Positions 6,479 to 13,514 of a DNA stretch of 13,810 nucleotides are shown piece by piece. Positions within the stretch are counted from its first letter, which is position 1. Each line of letters begins with the position of its first letter. The notes beneath the pieces are model-generated. The model did not search any database, was not told the DNA's origin, and worked only from the letters and a program-made list of their open reading frames with translations. Origin of the DNA: CAUZJO01 sp963580245 (GTDB lineage: Bacteria; Sumerlaeota; Sumerlaeia; MVZB01); NCBI GenBank assembly GCA_963580245.1, contig CAUZJO010000126.1, positions 1-13,810 on the forward strand. Reading direction: 5' to 3'. The position numbers were made by a program, and so were the translations under genes.

Positions 6479-7942
6479 ATGACAGCAGCCGCATCCAAAA
6501 GCCCCGTGCTCGTCGCCGGTGTCGGCCCGTTGCCGCCCGAGTACCCCGAGCGGCTTTTTGCGCCCGGCCTTCGCATCTGGGGAATGGCGCGCGAGCTGGC
6601 TGGGGCGGGGCATCCGGTTCGTCTGATTTGCGCGGAGTTTGGCGGGGGGCACCTAGAGGGGAAATCCCGGGTTCGCCGGTTTGAGCTTGCACCGGGAGTA
6701 GGCACCAGCCTGCCGGACGGCAAGGCGTTGGAGACCGGCCCTGATGGGCTGCCGGGGGTTTTGGCGCGCGAGGCCGAATCATCCGGTGCCGCAGCCGCGG
6801 TCGGGTCGACCGACGTGATGAACCACGCCCTGGCTCTAGCCGAGCTCAAGGTCCCGATCTGGATGGACTATTTCGGCGACCCGATGGCCGAGCGGCAACT
6901 GCTGGCGATGCGCGAGGGGGGGAATCAGGGCCTGGCCAACCAATGGGCCGTGATGGCCCCGGCCCTGGCCCGGGCCGACCGGCTCTCCGGATGTTCGCGC
7001 GAGGCGTGCGGCGCGTTGTTGGGCCAATTGGCCGTCCTGGGCCGCCTGGGGCGCCATACGGCCGGCGAGCCGCTCGTTCAGCGCCTCCCACCCTGGCATG
7101 AGCCGATCGCGCCGGCTCGGTCTCAGTCCGAGAACCCGGTCGTCCGCGGCCGGCTCACGCCCCCCGACGCCTTCATCATCGTGCAGACCGGCGGATTCAA
7201 TACGTGGCTCGACGTCGAAACGCTCCATGCCTCCTTGGAGCGGGCGATGGCGGCCAATCCCGACATCCACTTCGCCGCCGGCGGCGGAGCGATCCCCGGC
7301 CATCACGCCGGGGCCTTCGAGCGGTTCGAGCGGGCCGTGGCGGGGGGACGCCACCATGAGCGGTTCCACATGCTGGGTTGGCTCCCGCTCGGCCAGGTGC
7401 CGCGAGTGATCGGCGAGGGCGACATGGGGCTCAACGTCGACATCGAGTGCGCCGAGGGAATCCTCGGTACGCGCAACCGCCTGCTGGATTGGCTGGCGGG
7501 CGGACTGCCGGTCGTTTCCACGCCGGGCTGCGAGTTGGCCCGGAAACTTGGGGAGCGGGGACATCTCCAGCTAGAGCCTCACGCGGATGCCGAGGCGATT
7601 GCCGCCGCGGTCCTGCGGATCGTGGCCCGGCCCGGCCCCGCGCGCGAGGCGGCCAAGCAAGGGGCGCGCTATATCGAGGAGGCGCACGCGCCCGCCCGCT
7701 GCCTGGCCCCGCTCCTGGAGTGGGCGGCCGATCCGAAACCGGCATCGGATTTGCATACATGGGCCTCTGGGACCGAGCACCCGCCGGCCCTCCATGACCA
7801 GGCGCGGCGGGGGGCGGAGCAGAGTGCCGAGCTGCAGCGCCTCGCCGGCCGGGTGACCGAGCTGGAGGGCAAGCTCAGCCGGATCCTCGGGTCGCGGCTG
7901 GTCCGTTTGGCCCTTAAGCTACGCGGGCGCAATGATTTGTAG
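6479..7942 (+). CDS. GT-B fold glycosyltransferase with coiled-coil tail
   Basis: This 487-residue predicted cytosolic glycosyltransferase looks like the GT4 type. The N-terminal Rossmann half starts with VLVAGVGPLPPEYPERLFAPG, followed by GMARELAGAGHPVRLICAEF, as in GT-B enzymes. The C-terminal half has IIVQTGGFNTWLDVETL (233-249), HMLGWLPLGQVPRVI (297-311) and the donor-binding region with EGILGTRNRLLDWLAGGLPVVST (326-348). Residues 438-480 form a coiled coil ending in SRLVRLALKLR, a tail common in glycosyltransferases of surface polysaccharide clusters. The start at 6479 follows from the promoter position and the conserved N-terminus; GGAGGG at 6457-6462 is rather far upstream. Donor and acceptor are unknown. 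No other polysaccharide genes are adjacent. Confidence 0.8.
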   Translation: MTAAASKSPVLVAGVGPLPPEYPERLFAPGLRIWGMARELAGAGHPVRLICAEFGGGHLEGKSRVRRFELAPGVGTSLPDGKALETGPDGLPGVLAREAESSGAAAAVGSTDVMNHALALAELKVPIWMDYFGDPMAERQLLAMREGGNQGLANQWAVMAPALARADRLSGCSREACGALLGQLAVLGRLGRHTAGEPLVQRLPPWHEPIAPARSQSENPVVRGRLTPPDAFIIVQTGGFNTWLDVETLHASLERAMAANPDIHFAAGGGAIPGHHAGAFERFERAVAGGRHHERFHMLGWLPLGQVPRVIGEGDMGLNVDIECAEGILGTRNRLLDWLAGGLPVVSTPGCELARKLGERGHLQLEPHADAEAIAAAVLRIVARPGPAREAAKQGARYIEEAHAPARCLAPLLEWAADPKPASDLHTWASGTEHPPALHDQARRGAEQSAELQRLAGRVTELEGKLSRILGSRLVRLALKLRGRNDL

Positions 7943-8216
7943 CCCTTGCACGGGTGGAGTCGTATGATCCGTCGAATTGCGCCGCCGGTAGAAGGCGATC
8001 GACCGGGTGAAGGTCGAGGAAGCGGAAGTGGCCATGCGCGGCATTGGGGCGGACCACGCCGAGGCCTCCGAGTTGTGAAATTTCCCGCGAGTCACCGCGA
8101 AAACCCATCAATGAGGCGATTGAGCGTCTGTCCCATGCCATCCAAATGTGATCGCGTCGCGTCTCCCGGTTTTATCTTTAGCCCAGGTTTCTCCGGTCCG
8201 TTAGGGATTATGGGCG
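7943..8216. other. Intergenic stretch without a supported gene
   Basis: Together with the hairpin element that follows, this makes a 433-base gap between the glycosyltransferase and pilMN. One plus-strand frame stays open from 7946 to 8371, but it runs through the hairpins, has no recognisable domain and a biased composition, and is judged not to be a gene. I see no tRNA, no clear terminator and no convincing promoter here, although pilMN must be transcribed from somewhere in this gap. Confidence 0.5.
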
Positions 8217-8337
8217 CCTCTAAAAATTCAGTCCCGACAGGGACGATTGCTTTCAGCCCGCCACGCAAGTGGCGGGAAATCAAGCCGATTATGAATTCGA
8301 GTCCCGTAGGGACGACTGCAAACCGGATTTTTAGAGG
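8217..8337. repeat. Compact three-hairpin element with 11-bp terminal inverted repeats
   Basis: The ends are perfect inverted repeats, CCTCTAAAAAT (8217-8227) and ATTTTTAGAGG (8327-8337). Inside are three hairpins: GTCCC-GACA-GGGAC (8231-8244), a perfect 8-bp stem CCCGCCAC-GCAA-GTGGCGGG (8257-8276), and GTCCC-GTA-GGGAC (8301-8313). The outer two hairpins sit in 26-base direct repeats (8225-8250 and 8294-8319) that differ at a few positions. There is no coding capacity. It looks like a REP/MITE-type non-autonomous repeat, or possibly a structured leader of the downstream gene. Its hairpins differ in sequence from those around the RAYT at 3099-3755. Confidence 0.75.
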
Positions 8338-8375
8338 TTCCCTTATGAGAACTCAGGCGATGGGAGGTTGAGGTT

Positions 8376-9995
8376 TTGGCTGGCCTGATTGGTGGACTCT
8401 ACGTCACGGGTGAGCGGATCAACGCACTCAAGATCAGGTCCGGCAAGAAGGGCTGGACGCTGGTGGGGGCGGCGTCGCAGCCCATCGAGAGCGAGGACGG
8501 CGAGGAAAGCCTGGTTCCCTCGATCAAGCCGCTGGCCAAGGGTCTCAAGCTCGCCGGCTGCCCCACCACCGTTTGCCTTCCCAAACAAAAGGGCATTCTG
8601 CGCGACGTCCAACTCCCCTCGACCGATCCCTCCGAGCTGGTCCAGATGGCCCGCTTCGAGACCGAGCGACACATTCCGTTCCACGCCGATCGACACTGCA
8701 CCGGGTATCACGTCATGCGTTCGATGGGGGTGGAGGGCTCGGAGGTGCTCCTGGGTGCCGTCGACGGGCCGGTGGTGCAGCGGGTGCTGGATGGCGTCGT
8801 CGGGGCGGGGATTGTCCCGCGTGGCATGACGCTTTCCTCGATCGGTCTGATGAACTGCATGGTCCATGGCCGCTCGGACTGGCTGCAAGACAAGACGATC
8901 GCCATCATCGCATTGGGATTGGAGATGACCGACCTCGCTCTCGTCCATGATGGGCGGTTGATCTTCTCGCGTTCGGTGACGATGGACCTGTTCAGCGTCT
9001 TGCAAAGCTGGCTGGGTCACTATGACGATCAGGGCCAAGCGGCGGTCTACGATCCGGGCCGGCTGGCCACCGCCGCGCGGATGATCGACTGCATGGACCT
9101 GGAGTCCAATTACAGCCAGGGAGGGCCGGCGGCCCGCCAGGAAGAGGCGCGGCTGATGCGCGGCTGGCTCGAGCGCGTCATCCAGGAGCTGAATCGCACC
9201 TACGATTTCGCGCGGCGCGAGAAGAAATGTCCACCGATCAACGCCCTGCTCCTGACCGGCGAAGGGGCCTGCCTGAGGAACTTGAACCAGTATCTGCACG
9301 TCAACACCAGCGTCGAGGTTGAGACGCTCAACCCGGTCGAGAAGCTCCCGGGGGCCGACAAACAGAAGATGCCGTGGGGCGGGCTGGAATTCGCCATCCC
9401 GTTCGGGGCGGCCATCGGGGGGGACCTCAAGGGGGGCTATCAGCTCGACCTGACTCCCGCGCGGCACTACCGCGATCTGGCCCGCCGCAGGATGATCCGG
9501 GGACTGGGCGTCAGTGGGACCCTGCTGCTCATCACCCTGGTGTTGGGGGGGGGCGCCTGGTTCCGGCTCAACGATATCCGCAACCAAGAATTGCAGGCCT
9601 ATCGCAGGATCAGCACCAAGATGGCCTCGCTGGTGGCCGATCTCAATGAGATGCAGGCCAAACAGGAGATCATCGACGAGTTCCTCGAGGACCCCAACTC
9701 GGGGCTGGTGGTCCTGAGGAACATCGCGGCGGCGCCGATGATCCCCGGGCGCGTGAACCTGACCAATATCGAATTCGTCAAGGGCGACGAGGTGAAGATC
9801 GAGGGAAACGCAAAGGCGATCCCCGACATCAATAACTTTCAGCAATACCTGCGCGGCACCGGCCACTTCTTGATCGTCGACGTCCCCAAGCAAGACCCCA
9901 GGTCCGACGTCAATCGCACGACGATCTATGTATTCACGATCGACTGCACGCTCAACACCGAGAATCAAAATGGGCGGCGAAAAGACAGATCATGA
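8376..9995 (+). CDS. PilM-PilN fusion (GspL-like) pilus/secretion assembly protein
   Basis: This 539-residue protein joins a cytoplasmic actin-like domain (about 1-350, PilM/GspL type) to a single membrane helix (about 375-395) and a periplasmic PilN/GspL ferredoxin-like domain (about 410-530). PilM-like landmarks are VCLPKQKGILRDVQLP (66-81), ETERHIPF (95-102), HDGRLIFSRSV (191-201), LLLTGEGACLRNLNQYL (291-307) and the closing AIPFGAAIGG. The usual GIDIG phosphate loop at the N-terminus is replaced by GLYVTGE, and the second loop reads ALGLEMTDL, so nucleotide binding is doubtful. The TTG start at 8376 is supported by GGAGG (8363-8367) 8 bases upstream. It overlaps the PilO-like gene by 4 bases. 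It would anchor the inner-membrane platform of a type IV pilus or type II secretion system. Confidence 0.85.
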   Translation: MAGLIGGLYVTGERINALKIRSGKKGWTLVGAASQPIESEDGEESLVPSIKPLAKGLKLAGCPTTVCLPKQKGILRDVQLPSTDPSELVQMARFETERHIPFHADRHCTGYHVMRSMGVEGSEVLLGAVDGPVVQRVLDGVVGAGIVPRGMTLSSIGLMNCMVHGRSDWLQDKTIAIIALGLEMTDLALVHDGRLIFSRSVTMDLFSVLQSWLGHYDDQGQAAVYDPGRLATAARMIDCMDLESNYSQGGPAARQEEARLMRGWLERVIQELNRTYDFARREKKCPPINALLLTGEGACLRNLNQYLHVNTSVEVETLNPVEKLPGADKQKMPWGGLEFAIPFGAAIGGDLKGGYQLDLTPARHYRDLARRRMIRGLGVSGTLLLITLVLGGGAWFRLNDIRNQELQAYRRISTKMASLVADLNEMQAKQEIIDEFLEDPNSGLVVLRNIAAAPMIPGRVNLTNIEFVKGDEVKIEGNAKAIPDINNFQQYLRGTGHFLIVDVPKQDPRSDVNRTTIYVFTIDCTLNTENQNGRRKDRS

Positions 9996-10564
9996 ACAAA
10001 CGTGAACGCACCCTGCTCATCGTAACGGTGGTGGTCCTCGTCATTGGCGGCGTGTTGTATTTCATGCCCGAGAACTTGCTGCAGACGTTGCGCGGCGGGG
10101 GCGGCGACCTCGCCTCGGCCCAGAAGACGTTCCAGAACCACCTCAAGACGCTGAAGCAGGGGCGGGAGATACGGGCGAAGTACAAGAGAATCGAAGTGGG
10201 ACAATCCAAACCCAAACCGGGCCAGACCCCCAGCGAGCAGTTCTCCAACGAACTCTATCAACTGCTCACCGAACGGTTCCGCATCGCCGGACCGAACATC
10301 GAGAAGGCACGTCGGGAGACCATCGAAGACGTCGATGATTACTACTTCGTCGAAATCCCGATCCAGGTGAACGGCACGCGGCGCGATATGGTCCAATTGC
10401 TGATCAACCTGGAGGATATCGGGGTGCTGATCAAGACCTACGAGCTGGGCAAAGTGTCGGGCCGCCGAGGAGGGAACCAGGTCAGCCTGGACGTCGAGGT
10501 CGCCCGCCTGGTCAAGCACGATGAAGAATCGCGCGAGCTGTTCAGGCGGTTCGGGAAACGCTGA
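9992..10564 (+). CDS. PilO/GspM-like inner-membrane protein
   Basis: This 190-residue bitopic protein has a short basic cytoplasmic N-terminus (MNKRER), one membrane helix (about 7-24), a helical stalk (about 40-65) and a periplasmic ferredoxin-like domain. The DYYFVEIPIQVNGTRRDMVQLLINLE stretch (about 112-137) resembles the PilO/GspM core. PilO pairs with PilN in the inner-membrane alignment complex. The call rests mainly on topology, size and position: its ATG overlaps the end of the PilMN gene (ATGA, 9992-9995), implying translational coupling. No pilP or secretin gene follows. GspM is the equivalent name if the machine is a type II secretion system. Confidence 0.72.
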   Translation: MNKRERTLLIVTVVVLVIGGVLYFMPENLLQTLRGGGGDLASAQKTFQNHLKTLKQGREIRAKYKRIEVGQSKPKPGQTPSEQFSNELYQLLTERFRIAGPNIEKARRETIEDVDDYYFVEIPIQVNGTRRDMVQLLINLEDIGVLIKTYELGKVSGRRGGNQVSLDVEVARLVKHDEESRELFRRFGKR

Positions 10565-10606
10565 CGCCCCACCAGGACCGAACCCGGGCAATCTCCCGAT
10601 TTTGGC

Positions 10607-10816
10607 ATGGATGACCGTGAGCGAATCGGCAAGCGGACGAAGATGAGAGCGGTTGGCGGGATCATCGGGTTTCAGATCGCGGGCAGAGGCATGGGTCTAT
10701 GGCTTGTGGATCCTTATGACTCGGGCTCCATAAAGCTTATAATGGCGGCTTGCGCGATCATCGGTTCCGGCACCGCCATCCTGACCGGTATTCGGTTCTG
10801 GTATTCCAAAGACTGA
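10607..10816 (+). CDS. Small hypothetical membrane protein
   Basis: This open frame of 69 codons follows the PilO-like gene by 42 bases. The product has two hydrophobic stretches (about 16-34 and 44-63) with a charged N-terminus (MDDRERIGKRTK) and a short YSKD tail, consistent with a two-helix membrane protein. No Shine-Dalgarno is visible before the ATG and I recognise no family. The amino-acid mix is more natural than that of the shadow frames nearby. It may be a late gene of the pil operon or a chance frame. Confidence 0.35.
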   Translation: MDDRERIGKRTKMRAVGGIIGFQIAGRGMGLWLVDPYDSGSIKLIMAACAIIGSGTAILTGIRFWYSKD

Positions 10817-10866
10817 GAAGAGCGACCGACGTTTCAATCCCGGAGACCCGGCCCGCGCCTGCGATC

Positions 10867-10896
10867 TTGACGCAAAGCCGGCGGGTCGGGTAGACT
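10867..10896 (+). promoter_or_regulatory. Possible sigma70-like promoter of trxA
   Basis: TTGACG (10867-10872, five of six) is followed by an 18-base spacer and TAGACT (10891-10896, four of six). The spacing and the TAGA core match the moa promoter. The predicted leader of about 100 bases before ATG 11003 contains a small GC hairpin, GCCCG-GCT-CGGGC (10913-10925). Confidence 0.4.
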
Positions 10897-11002
10897 CCAG
10901 ACGCATGACCCTGCCCGGCTCGGGCTCGCCGGAAGGGTGAGGCGGCGGCGGTCGGGTGGGCCGGCCGACGGGCGTGTCCTACTTTTCAAGGAGATGATGA
11001 CA

Positions 11003-11332
11003 ATGGCCAGCGAGATGATATTGGAATTGACCGATGATACTTTCGCGGAGACGATCGAATCCTCCGAGACGCCGGTGTTGGTGGATTTCTGGGCGCCGTG
11101 GTGCGGCCCCTGTGTCCGGATGGCGCCGATCATCGACGAGGTCGCCAAGGAGTACGAAGGCAGGGTGCAGGTGGCTAAAGTCGACATCGATGACCACCAG
11201 CAGACCGCCACCAAGTATGGCGTGATGTCGATACCCACGTTGGTCATCTTCAAGAATGGCGAGGTGGCCGATCGGCTGGTTGGCGCCGTTCCTAAAGACA
11301 AGCTGGGGGAGGTGCTTGACGGCGTCCTGTAG
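11003..11332 (+). CDS. trxA: Thioredoxin
   Basis: Thioredoxin is a cytosolic dithiol-disulfide reductase that passes electrons from thioredoxin reductase to targets such as ribonucleotide reductase. The 109-residue product has the full active site W33-C34-G35-P36-C37, the preceding VLVDFWAPW strand, the buried Asp28, and the cis-proline loop SIPTLVIFKNGE. ATG 11003 was chosen because AAGGAG (10988-10993) lies 9 bases upstream and the protein then has normal length. In-frame ATGs at 10994 and 10997 directly abut the Shine-Dalgarno and are unlikely. The longer frame beginning at 10937 adds an arginine-rich segment that looks untranslated. nrdR follows 85 bases downstream on the same strand. Confidence 0.96.
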   Translation: MASEMILELTDDTFAETIESSETPVLVDFWAPWCGPCVRMAPIIDEVAKEYEGRVQVAKVDIDDHQQTATKYGVMSIPTLVIFKNGEVADRLVGAVPKDKLGEVLDGVL

Positions 11333-11346
11333 TCGGTCCACTTGAT

Positions 11347-11402
11347 GATCAGGACCCATCCCCCCGTGATGCCGTCCTGATCGGTCGCGCGAACGCCCGA
11401 TC
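11347..11402 (+). promoter_or_regulatory. Overlapping inverted repeats between trxA and nrdR
   Basis: A perfect 9-bp inverted repeat GATCAGGAC/GTCCTGATC (11347-11355 and 11374-11382) could form a hairpin with an 18-base loop. A second one, GATCGG/CCGATC (11379-11384 and 11397-11402), reuses four bases of the first, so the two cannot form together. No T-tract follows, so this is not a classical terminator. It may be a Rho-type 3' structure of trxA or a control element before nrdR. Confidence 0.35.
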
Positions 11403-11417
11403 ACGCTCACTTCATCC

Positions 11418-11918
11418 ATGAAATGTCCCTCCTGTGGCAAACCGGACAGTAAAGTTGTCAACTCTCGGCTGACTCCCGATGAGACATCGATCCGCCGCCG
11501 CCGCGAGTGTCTGGATTGCGGTGCCCGCTTCACCACCTACGAGCATATCGAGAAGACCCCGGTGCTGGTCGTCAAGCGTGACGGGCGACGCCTGCCCTTC
11601 GACCGCCAGAAGCTGATCGGCGGTCTGTTGCGGGCGTGTGAGAAACGCCCCGTCGGCCTCGAGGCCATCAACCAACTGGTCGGCGAGGTCGAAAAAGAGC
11701 TCTACACGGCGATGGAGACCGAGGTCAGTTCCCTGCGTATCGGCGAAATGGTCCTGGGCCGGTTGCGAGGCCTGGACGAGGTGGCCTACGTGCGTTTCGC
11801 TTCGGTTTACCGCCAATTCCGCGACGTCAGCGAATTCAGCGAAGAGATCCAGACCCTCTCCCAGCAATCGCCCGACCAAGGGGAAGCCCCGCCCGTCCCC
11901 GCGACCGAGCACGAGTGA
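11418..11918 (+). CDS. nrdR: Transcriptional repressor NrdR
   Basis: NrdR represses ribonucleotide reductase genes in response to ATP and dATP. The 166-residue protein has the N-terminal zinc ribbon with C3, C6, C31 and C34 (MKCPSCG and CLDCGARF), the SRxTPDxxSIRRRRECL linker that contacts DNA, and an ATP-cone domain (about 48-138) starting VLVVKRDGRRLPFDRQKL. The RIGEMVLGRL and VAYVRFASVYRQFRDVSEF blocks are characteristic. The last about 20 residues are a poorly conserved acidic, Pro-rich tail. The ATG at 11418 gives the invariant MKCPxC start, although no Shine-Dalgarno is visible. No nrd structural gene lies in the window. Confidence 0.97.
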   Translation: MKCPSCGKPDSKVVNSRLTPDETSIRRRRECLDCGARFTTYEHIEKTPVLVVKRDGRRLPFDRQKLIGGLLRACEKRPVGLEAINQLVGEVEKELYTAMETEVSSLRIGEMVLGRLRGLDEVAYVRFASVYRQFRDVSEFSEEIQTLSQQSPDQGEAPPVPATEHE

Positions 11919-12050
11919 TCGGCCCGCTGGGGCCTCTCGACCGAATCCTTTCCCCCCAAACCTCCGCTTCAAATCCATGCTTCCGCCCTGTTTTCAGTCA
12001 AGTCCCGACTCCAATGGTTCGATCTGAACTAATGAGAGGACGCCTGACAA

Positions 12051-12068
12051 GACGGGACCGATCCCGTC
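12051..12068 (+). repeat. Perfect hairpin before the response-regulator gene
   Basis: GACGGGA-CCGA-TCCCGTC forms a perfect 7-bp stem with a 4-base loop. It ends directly before an ATG at 12069, where it would occlude any ribosome binding site. This favours the in-frame ATG at 12099 as the start of the response regulator. Its own role, terminator-like or operator-like, cannot be told. Confidence 0.4.
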
Positions 12069-12098
12069 ATGCTCGGGCGCCCGCCATCGGGACGAACC

Positions 12099-13514
12099 AT
12101 GCCGAACCAACCACCCACCCCGGCTCAAAGCGGACGGATCCTGATTGTCGACGACGACCCCGTCGTGAGCCGAATGTTGCGCCATACGCTGGAGAAGGCC
12201 GGTTTTCAGGTCCTCGAGGCCGTCAACGGGCGCGAGGCGCTTGAGCTGGTCGACGACGAGGTGTCGGTCATTCTGCTCGACCTGCAGATGCCGATCATGG
12301 ACGGCCAGACATGCCAGGAACGCCTTCATCAGAGTCACCCGTTGGTGCAGGTGATCATCGTCACGATCGTCAACGAGGTGCGCGAGGCCGTGGAGGCCAT
12401 GAAGCGCGGGGCCTTTGAATACATCACCAAACCATTTGACCCCGAGCATCTGGTCGAGTTGGTGCGCCGGGCCGTCCAAACCAGCCGACTCACCCACGAG
12501 AACCGTCACCTGCGCCAGGTCATGTTGGCGCCGTGGCCGCAGGGTCCGTTTGTCGGCGGATCGGCGGCGGCCCAGGAGGTGATCCACCGCGTCCAGAAGA
12601 TCGCCGCCCTGCATTCCACCGTAATGATCCAGGGTGAGAGCGGATCGGGCAAGGGCCTGGTCGCCCGCATGATCCATAACAACAGCCCGCGCGCCCAGGG
12701 ACCGTTCGTCACCGTCAACTGCACGGCGCTGCCCCGCGATCTGGTCGAGTCCGAGCTGTTCGGCCACGAGCGGGGGGCATTCACCGGGGCGACCGACCGC
12801 CGCTTGGGCCGGGTCGAAATGGCGAACGGCGGCACGCTGTTCCTCGATAAGATCGGGGACATGCCGATGGAGCTGCAGCCCAAGCTGCTCACGTTCCTGT
12901 AAGAGCGGATCTTCCAGCGCGTGGGGAGCAACCAGGATATCTCGGTCGACGTGCGCGTGATCGCCGCAACTCACCAGGACCTGTTCGATCTGAGTCGCCA
13001 GAAGCTCTTCCGCGAGGACCTCTACTTTCGACTCAACGTCTTGCCGCTGATGATCCCGCCCCTGCGCGAGCGGATCGGGGACATGAAGGAATTGGCCGAA
13101 TTCACGCTCCAACGGATCGCCGGGCGGCGCAAGGCGACCGGTTATGAGCTGACGGCGGCGGCCCTCAAAACGCTCCAGAGCTACCACTGGACGGGCAATG
13201 TGCGCGAGTTGGAAAACGTTCTGGAACGGGCCTCTGCCTTTTGCGAGGGGAACCTGATCGATCAGGACGACCTACCCACCAAGCTGGCGGGGGGCTCGGC
13301 GGCGTCGGAGCCGGAATCGGTCATGATGACGCTGGCGGGCTTGGCGCTGGCCGAGGTCGAGCGGCTGGCCATCGAGCAAACCCTGGATCATTGCGACGGT
13401 AACAAGGCCCAGGCCGCGCGCATCCTGTGCATCAGTGAGAAAAGCATCTACAACAAGATGAAACGCCTCGAAATCAAATCGACCAAGCCGACGCTCTCTA
13501 TGGACAGGCGCTAA
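12099..13514 (+). pseudogene. NtrC-family sigma54 response regulator, interrupted by an in-frame stop
   Basis: The frame encodes a receiver domain, a sigma54-activating AAA+ domain and a Fis-type helix-turn-helix, about 471 codons in all. The receiver has acidic residues D18-D20, phosphoacceptor D61 (LLDLQMP), T89 and K111. The AAA+ domain has Walker A GESGSGKG (179-186) and an intact GAFTGA loop (226-231). Codon 268 is TAA (12900-12902), where the family usually has Gln in LLxxLQER, and the same frame continues with ERIFQRVG, the FREDLYFRLNVLP arginine-finger region and the GNKAQAARILCISEKSIYNKMK helix-turn-helix. Walker B reads FLDKIG, with Lys251 for the catalytic Glu. A shorter product would end inside the ATPase. 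A start at 12069 is possible. No partner kinase is nearby. It may be a recent pseudogene or a sequencing error. Confidence 0.88.

Noticed and set aside
8225..8319. CRISPR-like array (two similar 26-base units with a unique stretch between)
   Set aside because: Only two units are present, each is itself a hairpin, the gap holds another hairpin, and inverted ends enclose the whole. A REP/MITE-type element fits better, and no cas genes are present.
7946..8371. Plus-strand frame of 141 codons before pilMN
   Set aside because: It runs through the three-hairpin element, has no domain, and its residue mix looks like non-coding GC-rich DNA.
10585..10604. Possible intrinsic terminator after the PilO-like gene (CGGG-CAATCT-CCCG then ATTTT)
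   Set aside because: The stem is only 4 bp and the T-run is short and interrupted, so it is too weak to call.
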